Below are positions 8,585 through 15,775 of a DNA stretch of 64,000 nucleotides, piece by piece. This stretch comes from an uncultured Acidimicrobiales bacterium. Its GTDB lineage: Bacteria; Actinomycetota; Acidimicrobiia; Acidimicrobiales; SZUA-35. The notes beneath the pieces were generated by a model that saw only the letters and a list, made by a program, of their open reading frames with translations, searched no databases and had not been told where the DNA came from. Each line of letters starts with the position of its first letter. Position 1 is the first letter of the stretch. The translations under genes and the position numbers were made by a program. The DNA is taken from assembly GCA_938002965.1 (NCBI GenBank), contig CALKZY010000016.1:62001-126000 (forward strand). The letters run 5' to 3'.

Positions 8585-9589
8585 ATGAAAGCAGTTGGTT
8601 ACACAACGCCAGGACCAGAAGAGGTCTTCGAGGCATTTGATGTAGACAAGCCGCAAGCGTCCGGTCACGATCTGTTGGTTGAGGTGGCTGCGGTTTCGGT
8701 AAACCCGGTTGATGCCAAAGTGCGGGCGAACCGCCCTCCGTTAACCGACGAGCCAGCCATCTTGGGTTGGGACGCCGTTGGCGTCGTCGTGGAGACAGGA
8801 GACCAGTGCCGACGCTTCCGCCCAGGCGACAGGGTCTGGTACGCCGGTGACTTCACCCGCCAAGGCTCCAACGCCGAGTTCAACCTCGTTGATGAGCGGA
8901 TCGTCGGACACGCTCCCTCGACCGCTTCCGATGCTGAAGCGGCGGCTCTGCCGCTGACTTCGCTCACCGCATGGGAGGGTCTGTTCGATCGACTGCGTGT
9001 CGATGATGCTGTACCCGGTGCAGCTGACGCGGTCTTGATCATTGGCGGGGCAGGCGGCGTCGGATCGATCGCCATCCAACTGCTAAGAGCCTTGACCGAT
9101 CTCACTGTCATCGCAACCGCCTCACGTGCTGAGACTCGTGAGTGGGTGACGCTCATGGGTGCCCATCACGTCGTCAACCACCACGAACCGTTGCCCGCCC
9201 AAGTTGAAGCACTGGGACTGGGCCAGCCGGGCTTTGTCTTCTCTACCACCCATACCGAGAGCTATCTGGCTGCAATCGCTGAGCTCATGGCACCGCAGGG
9301 CCGATTCGGTTTCATCGATCGGTTCCCAAACTTTGACATGACGCTGTTCTTTCCCAAGAGTATTTCGATACACCCTGAGCTCATGTTCACTCGGCCAATC
9401 CACAAACCAGCTGACATGGACCGCCAAGGAGAGATCCTCGACGAAGTTGCATCGCTGGTCGACGCCGGCAAGGTGCGATCGACGATGACCGAGTCATTCG
9501 GTCAGATCACACCGGAGAACCTGGCACGGGCACACGCCAAGAGTGCGACCAACACGGTGCTGGGAAAGCTCGTGCTCGAAGGTTTCTAA
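8585..9589 (+). CDS. Zinc-independent MDR alcohol dehydrogenase/quinone oxidoreductase family protein
   Basis: A 334-residue medium-chain dehydrogenase/reductase. The GroES-like domain contains SVNPVDAKVR and ILGWDAVGVVVETG; the Rossmann domain contains LIIGGAGGVGSIAIQLL (about 155-171). No structural-zinc cysteine cluster is present, as in quinone-oxidoreductase/ZADH-type enzymes. Its start abuts the small protein upstream. In an aromatic gene neighbourhood it could reduce maleylacetate-like, enone or quinone intermediates; the substrate is not determinable. Its TAA overlaps the stop of the convergent gene by three bases. Confidence 0.85.
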   Translation: MKAVGYTTPGPEEVFEAFDVDKPQASGHDLLVEVAAVSVNPVDAKVRANRPPLTDEPAILGWDAVGVVVETGDQCRRFRPGDRVWYAGDFTRQGSNAEFNLVDERIVGHAPSTASDAEAAALPLTSLTAWEGLFDRLRVDDAVPGAADAVLIIGGAGGVGSIAIQLLRALTDLTVIATASRAETREWVTLMGAHHVVNHHEPLPAQVEALGLGQPGFVFSTTHTESYLAAIAELMAPQGRFGFIDRFPNFDMTLFFPKSISIHPELMFTRPIHKPADMDRQGEILDEVASLVDAGKVRSTMTESFGQITPENLARAHAKSATNTVLGKLVLEGF

Positions 9590-10170
9590 ACGCCAGTGGG
9601 TTCGTCATGGGTCGAGAATCCGGGACGGCCGGGGGAGAGGCCAAGCCCAAAGCTATTGGCAAACATGGTGACCATCGTGTAGTGACCAAAGAAGATGACA
9701 AGCTCCAGCATCATCTCTTCGGAGTAACGGGTCCGCAGCATGTTCCATGCCGGTGTCGGGATCATTGCCTGGTCGAGTAGTCCATCGGTGGCCGACAGCA
9801 ACGCCATCGCCCAGTCATCCCAACCTTCAACGGCTGAACGGTCTTTAAGTCGCTCGCAGTCCTCAGCCGACCATCCCGCCTCGATGGCTTGTTGGTAGTG
9901 CTGACCCCACTCGAATTCGGAGTTGTAGTGCCAGGCCATGCGGAGAATCATCAACTCTCGATCTTTGGCCGGGAGTTGGCTGTCTCGATTGGCGAACGAA
10001 CCGACGGCTTTCAGTCGCCGAAGCACCTCGGGATGGCGCGCCAGTAGTTGAAACAGACTGAGCTCGCTCTGTTTATCGGTCATCAACGAACGCTGTTCCT
10101 CGTTCATGTCGTCCGGGGCAACAAACGAAATTCGGGGCCCGTCCAACCGTTCACCTGCGTCATCACTCAC
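9586..10170 (-). CDS. Carboxymuconolactone decarboxylase (CMD)/AhpD-superfamily protein
   Basis: A 194-residue CMD-family protein. The core is visible at AKDRELMILRMAWHYNSEFEWGQHYQQAIEAGWSAEDCERLKD, the usual helix pair ending in a conserved His. Unlike peroxidase-type members it has no CxxC, so it is more like decarboxylase-type or functionally unassigned members. It overlaps the upstream SDR gene by four bases and so belongs to a two-gene operon. Tautomer or lactone chemistry on ring-cleavage products is a reasonable guess. Confidence 0.8.
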   Translation of the reverse strand: MSDDAGERLDGPRISFVAPDDMNEEQRSLMTDKQSELSLFQLLARHPEVLRRLKAVGSFANRDSQLPAKDRELMILRMAWHYNSEFEWGQHYQQAIEAGWSAEDCERLKDRSAVEGWDDWAMALLSATDGLLDQAMIPTPAWNMLRTRYSEEMMLELVIFFGHYTMVTMFANSFGLGLSPGRPGFSTHDEPTGV

Positions 10171-10934
10171 AGAAGAAAGCCTCCATCTACGGGAAAGATT
10201 GTGCCGGTGATGAAAGCGGCTTCGTCTGAACCGAGGTAGGCAATGGCGGCGGCGACATCGTCGGGCTGACCAGTGCGACCGATGGGATGAGCGGCTTCTA
10301 CCCGAGCACGAAGTTCAGGGTCGGCAAACGACTCGGCGGCCAGCGGCGTCTCAATGACCGCTGGAGCCAGGCAGTTCACTCGAATCTGATCGGCCGCATA
10401 CTCGGCTGCGCCAATGCGGGTGAGGCCAACAACGCCGTGTTTAGCCGCCACGTAGGCCGAACCCGCGATTGTGCCGCCCTTCAGCCCCGCCACCGAAGAG
10501 ATGTTGATGATGCTGCCGCCGCCCTGTTCGAGCATTGGTGGCACTTCGAAGCGCATTGACTGCCAGACACCTTTCAGATTCACGTTGATCACCGAGTCGA
10601 AGTAGTCCTCGTCCATCTTGTGAATTGGCGTCATTCGGCCGGTGATGCCGGCGTTGTTAACGGCCACGTCAAGTCGACCGAACGCATCGAGGCATTCGGC
10701 CACCATACGTTGAGCATCATCGGCCTTTGACACATCCCCTTGGACAAACCGGGCTTGGGTTCCGAGTTGTTCAATCTGAGCGATTGCGTCCTCTGCCGGC
10801 TCGGGTCGACGGCCTGTTATGACGATGTTGGCACCTTCATCTGCCAGGCGCAGGGCGGCGCCAAGACCGATGCCCATCGTCCCCCCGGTGATCAATGCTG
10901 TCTTGCCTTCATAGCGCGTGGCTGAATTTCGCAT
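10167..10934 (-). CDS. Short-chain dehydrogenase/reductase (SDR)
   Basis: A 255-residue classical SDR. The cofactor motif TGGTMGIG is at about 16-23, NNAG at about 92-95, the catalytic Ser in INISSVAG and Tyr/Lys in YVAAKHG. The C-terminus GSDEAAFITGTIFPVDGG is typical. An Arg after beta-2 (TGRRPEP) suggests possible NADP preference. It is the first gene of an operon with the CMD-family gene and is divergent from MBL paralogue 3, with a palindrome between them. Confidence 0.92.
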   Translation of the reverse strand: MRNSATRYEGKTALITGGTMGIGLGAALRLADEGANIVITGRRPEPAEDAIAQIEQLGTQARFVQGDVSKADDAQRMVAECLDAFGRLDVAVNNAGITGRMTPIHKMDEDYFDSVINVNLKGVWQSMRFEVPPMLEQGGGSIINISSVAGLKGGTIAGSAYVAAKHGVVGLTRIGAAEYAADQIRVNCLAPAVIETPLAAESFADPELRARVEAAHPIGRTGQPDDVAAAIAYLGSDEAAFITGTIFPVDGGFLL

Positions 10935-10944
10935 ACTGGCAATC

Positions 10945-10962
10945 TAGTAACGATCGTGACTA
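10945..10962. promoter_or_regulatory. Near-perfect 18-base palindrome (operator)
   Basis: TAGTAACGATCGTGACTA matches its own reverse complement except at one symmetric position pair (5 and 14). It sits between the SDR (start 10934) and the MBL/sulfatase operon (start 10995), where it could control both directions. It differs from the CTAAC...GTTAG sites, implying a different regulator. Confidence 0.6.
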
Positions 10963-10994
10963 TCGGCTAGACATAGCTCATGCAATCGCAACTC

Positions 10995-11876
10995 ATGAGA
11001 ACTGAGCTGATCGTCACTGGCACGGGCTTTCCGATGCCGGACGCCAACCGGGCCGGGCCAGGAGCCCTGGTGCGGCGCGGTGATGTCACCCTTCAGTTCG
11101 ACGCAGGTCGAAGCACCGTGCAGCGCCTGACCGCTGCTGGTGTGCGAACCGAAGAACTCTCTGCGTTTTTCGCCACCCACCACCACAGCGACCATCTCAC
11201 GGGTCTCCAAGATCTCGTGCTGACGCGGTGGAACATGGATCGGCGAGATCGAGCGGTCCCACTGCCCATCGTTGTGCCCGACGGACCTTGCGTCGACTTT
11301 GTCAACTGGATGCTAGAACCGTGGGTACACGACGTTGAGGTGCGCCGCCAACACAGCGGAAGGACCACAGCGCCGCAGTACGCCTTGGAGGCATTTGCCG
11401 TACCCGGGCGAGATGAACTCGTCGAGGTGTGGTCTGAGAGCGACGGCGATGATAACGTGCGGGTGCTTGCTGGTCAGGTCCGACACGAGCCGGTCAGCCC
11501 GGCCGTCGGCTACCGGATTGAGACCCCCGAAGGCGTGATAGCCATAACGGGTGATACCAAGGTGTGTCCTGAAGTGGCACGGTTGGCTGATGGCGCCGAC
11601 GTGTTGGTGTACGAGGCGATGCGCTTCTCCGTGATCAAGAGCGAGAACCTCGGTCGAGACTTTGTCACCGACTACCACGCCGACACGACCTTGATTGGCG
11701 CACAAGCGGAAGAACTCGGTATTCCGACGCTTGTCCTTACCCATCTCATCCCCGGCCCGACTACCCCAGAAGAGAAACAGCTCTTTGCCGACGAGGTCCG
11801 CGCCGGCGGCTATACCGGCGAGCTGATCGTCGCCGATGACCTCTTCTCCCACACGCTCGGCAACGCTGATGACTAA
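10995..11876 (+). CDS. MBL-fold metallo-hydrolase, RNase Z/AtsA-like (paralogue 3)
   Basis: The third copy of the MBL family in this window, 293 residues from ATG 10995. The start was chosen because MRTELIVTGTG aligns with the other two copies; ATG 10980 is also in frame. The zinc motif is ATHHHSDH, and the GDT and LTHLIPGP segments are intact. An insertion with extra charged residues (WSESDGDDNVRV) distinguishes it from copies 1 and 2. Its last eight bases overlap the start of a formylglycine sulfatase, which strongly suggests a shared pathway with sulfate-ester hydrolysis. Confidence 0.85.
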   Translation: MRTELIVTGTGFPMPDANRAGPGALVRRGDVTLQFDAGRSTVQRLTAAGVRTEELSAFFATHHHSDHLTGLQDLVLTRWNMDRRDRAVPLPIVVPDGPCVDFVNWMLEPWVHDVEVRRQHSGRTTAPQYALEAFAVPGRDELVEVWSESDGDDNVRVLAGQVRHEPVSPAVGYRIETPEGVIAITGDTKVCPEVARLADGADVLVYEAMRFSVIKSENLGRDFVTDYHADTTLIGAQAEELGIPTLVLTHLIPGPTTPEEKQLFADEVRAGGYTGELIVADDLFSHTLGNADD

Positions 11877-13407
11877 CGTCTTGTTCATCTGCACCGACCA
11901 GCACCGGGCCGACCATGTCGGCTTCGGCGGCAACGAGGTCGTCCGAACGCCGAACCTCGATGCCTTAGCGGCCCGAGGAACCTCGTTCGACCGAACCTAT
12001 GTTGCCAACCCGGTATGCATGCCGAATCGCTCCAGCATCTTGACGGGGCGGCTTCCATCGGCCCATGGCGTCGTGTTCAACGACCGGTCGCTCGATTGGG
12101 GGACCAACACATTCGTTCGGCGTCTTTCGGATGCCGGATATCAGACGCGCCACATTGGCAAGGCGCACATTCAGATTCACGCCGGTCACTTCTTTCCCGA
12201 CGGCGGAGGTGCTCCTGTCGGCTGGGACGCCGGACGGCCAAACTGGGATGGGCTGGAGGACACCGCTCGATACCTCAATGGTGACGTTGGCCCGGTCGAG
12301 GACTTCTACGGTTTTGATCAGGCCGAGTTTTGTCTTGGTCACGGAGCCGCGGTTGGTGGTCACCATCGCCTTTGGGCCATCGAGCGTGGGTTCGATCCGT
12401 CCAACGGCGGAGGCGGCCCCCAGGGGCCCGCTTCAGCTCGATCTGAGCACTGGTGGCAAGTGTTCAAGCCCGCCTACCAAGAAGGGTTCCACTCGACCGA
12501 GTTTGTGACCTCGAGGTCGGTGGACTTCATCGAATCAGCTGTTGAAGATACAACTCCGTGGTTTTTGTTTGCCTCCTACCCCGATCCTCATCACCCATTC
12601 ACTCCTCCGGGCGACTGGTTTGATCGCCACAACCCGGCTGACATGACTGTGCCCGACTCGTTTCATGACCCGGTCGATCATCTCCCGGGGTTTTTGCGAA
12701 CGATGTCCGCTGACGCCGGCGCTCGCGGCCCGATGCGCATCGGCGAGGCCGCTCTGCGCGATGCCATGGCGGCCCAATACGGCTCGATTGAAATGATTGA
12801 TGATGGCGTGGGTCGAATACTGAGGGCGCTCGAATCTTCTGGGCAGCTCGACGACACCATTGTCGTGTTCACTGCAGATCATGGCGACATGTTCGGAGAT
12901 CACGGGTTCATGCTCAAGGGAGGCTTTGTCTTCGAAGGAACCACTCGGGTGCCGCTGGTTATCGCTCGACCTGGAGTCCAGGGTTCACAAACGTCATCGC
13001 TGGCATCGTCACTCGACATCGGCTCGACGATTCTCGATCTCGTCGGAGTGGATTCGTTCACCGGCGTTCAAGGCGTCAGCCTGGTCCCACTGCTTGACGA
13101 TGTAGACGAGGTAGTCCGGGATCATGTTCTCATCGAAGAGGATGTGCCCGATTACGGTCTCTGGTCCAACGCGGTGCCGGAGCATTCACGCACCATCGTC
13201 ACCGCAGACGCTCGTATGACCCGCTATTCAACTGGTGAGGGCGAGCTCTATGACTTGGCCACCGACAGGGGAGAGCGCAGCAACCTGTTTGACGAAACCG
13301 CAGCCGACGACCTTCGCCACGACATGACCGACCGGTTGGTGCAGGCCCTCGTCGGCGCAGCCGACTACGCCCGCCTCAGTACCGAGTCACGAGACACTGA
13401 ATTTTGA
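11869..13407 (+). CDS. Type I (formylglycine-dependent) sulfatase
   Basis: A 512-residue sulfatase unrelated in detail to the one at 5718. ATG 11869 (MTNVLFICTDQHRADH) is chosen because the fold's first strand begins there; an earlier in-frame start at 11836 would only add residues read inside the MBL gene. The formylglycine signature is CMPNRSSILTGR from Cys50, with metal ligands in TDQH and FTADHGDMFGDHG. The C-terminal GELYDLATDRGERSNLFD is typical. No signal peptide is seen. The overlap with the upstream MBL hydrolase implies cotranslation. Confidence 0.92.
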   Translation: MTNVLFICTDQHRADHVGFGGNEVVRTPNLDALAARGTSFDRTYVANPVCMPNRSSILTGRLPSAHGVVFNDRSLDWGTNTFVRRLSDAGYQTRHIGKAHIQIHAGHFFPDGGGAPVGWDAGRPNWDGLEDTARYLNGDVGPVEDFYGFDQAEFCLGHGAAVGGHHRLWAIERGFDPSNGGGGPQGPASARSEHWWQVFKPAYQEGFHSTEFVTSRSVDFIESAVEDTTPWFLFASYPDPHHPFTPPGDWFDRHNPADMTVPDSFHDPVDHLPGFLRTMSADAGARGPMRIGEAALRDAMAAQYGSIEMIDDGVGRILRALESSGQLDDTIVVFTADHGDMFGDHGFMLKGGFVFEGTTRVPLVIARPGVQGSQTSSLASSLDIGSTILDLVGVDSFTGVQGVSLVPLLDDVDEVVRDHVLIEEDVPDYGLWSNAVPEHSRTIVTADARMTRYSTGEGELYDLATDRGERSNLFDETAADDLRHDMTDRLVQALVGAADYARLSTESRDTEF

Positions 13408-13428
13408 GCACCGAATCACCAGACACTG
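13381..13428. repeat. Imperfect 19-base direct repeat spanning a gene end
   Basis: ACCGAGTCACGAGACACTG (13381-13399) recurs as ACCGAATCACCAGACACTG (13410-13428), 17 of 19 identical, offset 29 bases. The first copy encodes the sulfatase C-terminus and the second lies just after its stop, so this looks like a small tandem duplication. Confidence 0.7.
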
Positions 13429-13436
13429 GCCGATAG

Positions 13437-14639
13437 CTACTCGCTAGCCCCGGCGAGCTTGGCTTTCTTGGCCATGATCTTGAGAGAGAACGTCTCACCG
13501 CGGCCCTTTTCACTCCATGGGCACACACCAATGCAGATTCCGCAACCGTGGTTCTCGACGAAATAGGGAATGCAGGTGTCGAAGTCGACATACCAACGTT
13601 CTCGGCCGCGGACCATCTGTTTCGTGTCAAAAATCGCGTGCGGGGGACAGTTGGTAGTGCAGGCCTGGCATCGCGCACAAAATTCATCGACGCCGATGTC
13701 TTCGGGGGCGTCCAGCACGAGTGGGAGGTTTGTGGCCACTGCGCCGAGTCGATACATCGACCCGAGGTCCTTCGAAATCATCGACCCGTGCTTGCCGAGC
13801 TGGCCAAGCCCAGCTTCGACCGCAGCTGGGATTTGCAAGAAGCCGTGGATGGCAGCTTGGGCGTCCCAACCCATATCGCGGATGTGCTGAGCTAGCTCAG
13901 CCGAAATCCGATCGGTGCCCCGGTACTCGGCTTGGATTGTGAGTGCAGACCTCTCGCTTGGTGCATGCAGCGAGGCTTCTCGATCCATCTCGACGCCGAA
14001 GCTGATGATGTACGGATGCTCGGCCTGACTGAGGGGAAGTGACTCGGTCAACATGTCATCGGTGAGCGGAGCTATGCCGACCATGCAGGCGCCCAACTTC
14101 TCGGTGAGCGCCTTGATTTGAGCTGTCATCGCTGCTGGGTCATCACCGGGAATCTTCTCGGCAGCTTTCTCGCCGGTGAAGCGTCGGGTGTTCCACTGTC
14201 GCTTGAGAAGGGCGATCCATTCCCCTCTGGTCCGAATTCCCTGGAACAGGAATTCGAGTTTGCCCATTGGGTGCCCGAACTGCCACGTGTGAAAGATGGG
14301 GCTGGCTGGCCGTGGCTCGGTTTCGCCAAGTCCGTTGATGACGTTCCCTGACACCGGTGGATTATTGACCGTAAAGGCGTAGTCGATCGAGGGGTAAGCC
14401 TGGAGCTTCATGAAGTGTGATTTGCGATCGACCCCTGGCTTGGGCGAGAAGTCGGCAGCCTCCTGCCCTGGCTCTGGGGCGGGGATTGGCGGACCGAAGT
14501 CGTCGAGAACAATCTTTCGTCCGGTTCGCCGAGCGGTAAGAAACTCCTTCCGCAGCTCCCGACCGGTGGTCCAGTGCCGCTTCGACGAGGTCAGAAGCTG
14601 GCGGATTCCACCGATATCTTGTCTCAGCCGTTCACGCAT
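13437..14639 (-). CDS. Reductive-dehalogenase-like / QueG-superfamily cobalamin and 4Fe-4S protein
   Basis: A 400-residue protein with two C-terminal 4Fe-4S motifs: FCARCQACTTNCP (C321, C324, C327, C331) and a split set C356...C366-x2-C369-x3-CP, in the form TCIPYFVENHGCGICIGVCP. The distal Cys followed by GCxxCxxxCPW is characteristic of reductive dehalogenase (RdhA)-type proteins, and the LGQLGKHGSMISKDLGSMYRLGAVATNLPL stretch is shared with the RdhA/QueG cobalamin fold. There is no Tat signal and no RdhB membrane anchor, so it would be cytoplasmic and non-respiratory. ATG 14639 is chosen for its GGAGAGG ribosome site. It follows the AhpD-like gene by 26 bases. Reductive dehalogenation or another B12 reduction of an aromatic substrate is inferred. 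Confidence 0.75.
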   Translation of the reverse strand: MRERLRQDIGGIRQLLTSSKRHWTTGRELRKEFLTARRTGRKIVLDDFGPPIPAPEPGQEAADFSPKPGVDRKSHFMKLQAYPSIDYAFTVNNPPVSGNVINGLGETEPRPASPIFHTWQFGHPMGKLEFLFQGIRTRGEWIALLKRQWNTRRFTGEKAAEKIPGDDPAAMTAQIKALTEKLGACMVGIAPLTDDMLTESLPLSQAEHPYIISFGVEMDREASLHAPSERSALTIQAEYRGTDRISAELAQHIRDMGWDAQAAIHGFLQIPAAVEAGLGQLGKHGSMISKDLGSMYRLGAVATNLPLVLDAPEDIGVDEFCARCQACTTNCPPHAIFDTKQMVRGRERWYVDFDTCIPYFVENHGCGICIGVCPWSEKGRGETFSLKIMAKKAKLAGASE

Positions 14640-14665
14640 GATTGCCTCTCCGGGCCAGCTCCTAG

Positions 14666-15661
14666 TCACCCACGCAGGTGCTCGGGAATGGTTACCTTCA
14701 GCTCATCGGCGATGTCGTAGTAACGCTTGTTGACCGGCACCCCGACAGCATCAACAACCCGGTTTGTGCCTTCGAAGCCCGCGCAAACGGCAGCTGCCCG
14801 AGTGACCGCACCGGGACCTGCTGCGTCGTGCAGCTGTTGGCGGGCGATGGGCAGTTCATCGAAGTCCATCAGCACGATGGCGTCGACGAACGCGACAAGT
14901 TGAGGACCTAACGGAACGAGTGGGCCGAGGGCTGAATTAGTGATGGCGAGGATATCGACTGGCAGGTTGTTGGCGTTGGAGTTCTCACGGAGCATCCAGG
15001 CATGGCCGAACAGTCAAAAGAAGCACTCGTTGAGGTAGGAGGTTCTGGACGCAACCAGCTCCATTTGGCCTCGAGTCAGTTCTCGCCCAGGGTCGGCATC
15101 GTATTTGTGAACGTACTCGTCGGTCAGGTACCACTCTTTCGAGACGGCATCCTTGATTGCCTTCTCATTGGGAAGGGCGTTCAGGGCAGTGGGAGCCAAG
15201 GCAATACCCACGGTTGGGACCCAGGCATTAGAGGTGGCCGCCTCGTGGTTGTTGGCAGGTGTCGGATCACCTGGGATCGGCTCCGGTAGCGGGTCGAGGG
15301 CTGCGCCGAGGCCTACTCGGTAGGAGTCGATCGAGCTGATCTGGGCCACGACGGCCACAAGCTCGACAAAGGCCAAGACATCGTGTCCCGCCTCAGTCCA
15401 CGCCGTGACATGCTCGGGTCGGCTGTCCTTGGCATCGACGGCCACTCGCCGGACGGCGTCGGCCACAACCGGTGAGAGATCTGAGGAGCTGGAAGAGTCG
15501 ACGTTGAAGCCACGGCACACGCGGGCATAACGGGCAAGGGCTATCCGTTCTGCACCGGTGTAGAACGAACCGGGGGTTGCAATGTGGCGGAGGGCATCGG
15601 CGATGGCTGCATCGGCAGCGGGGTCGGGTGCGGCGAGTGACGCCGGGTCGGCCGTTGACAT
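14666..15661 (-). CDS. AhpD-like (CMD-family) peroxidase-related protein with in-frame TGA at the active-site cysteine: candidate selenoprotein
   Basis: One continuous frame interrupted only by TGA at 15014-15016. Upstream are 215 codons from ATG 15661 (AGGA eight bases before); downstream the same frame stays coding to 14666, including FEGTNRVVDAVGVP, typical of the AhpD/CMD C-terminus. Around the TGA the protein reads E-x11-C-F-F-(TGA)-L-F-G-H, which reproduces the AhpD catalytic pattern E-x11-C-x2-C-x3-H with the TGA exactly at the second Cys (position 216). Reading TGA as selenocysteine gives a 331-residue protein. AhpD-like selenoproteins with CxxU are known from metagenome surveys. The alternative is a nonsense mutation of TGC/TGT. 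It is the first gene of an operon with the RdhA-like protein. Confidence 0.75.
14981..15011 (-). promoter_or_regulatory. Candidate bacterial SECIS hairpin downstream of the TGA
   Basis: Read on the minus strand, the bases just after the TGA can fold: CGG (15008-15006) with CCG (14990-14988), CAT (15004-15002) with ATG (14995-14993), closing a GCCUGG loop. An optional outer GUU/AAC pairing (15011-15009 with 14983-14981) extends it. The loop begins 12 bases after the TGA and contains a GG pair about 17 bases away, near the usual bacterial spacing. Folding was done by eye. Confidence 0.4.
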
Positions 15662-15710
15662 CGGAGGATCCTTCCATGCCTGCGTCGATGCAGACGTCAA
15701 GCTAGTAGAT

Positions 15711-15725
15711 GACTAGAATCTAGTC
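15711..15725. promoter_or_regulatory. Perfect palindrome GACTAGAATCTAGTC (operator)
   Basis: Seven-base perfect arms with one central base, in the divergent promoter region between the AhpD-like gene (start 15661) and the luciferase-like monooxygenase (start 15776). Partial half-site repeats (CTAGTAGAT before, CTGGCTAGTT after) flank it. A GntR- or TetR-type dimer could bind here. Confidence 0.6.
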
Positions 15726-15775
15726 GACTTGCTGCGCAGGCTGGCTAGTTCGGCACGTGACGAAAGGATGTCTGC

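Noticed and set aside
13437-14639. Calling the Fe-S protein a respiratory reductive dehalogenase
   Set aside because: No Tat signal, no RdhB anchor and a short N-terminal region; only an RdhA-like cytoplasmic assignment is supported.
14666-15661. Reading this stretch as two separate genes, 15014-15661 and 14666-14995
   Set aside because: The second piece is in the same frame, lacks its own ribosome site and supplies the C-terminal half of the same AhpD-like fold; the break falls on a catalytic Cys codon.
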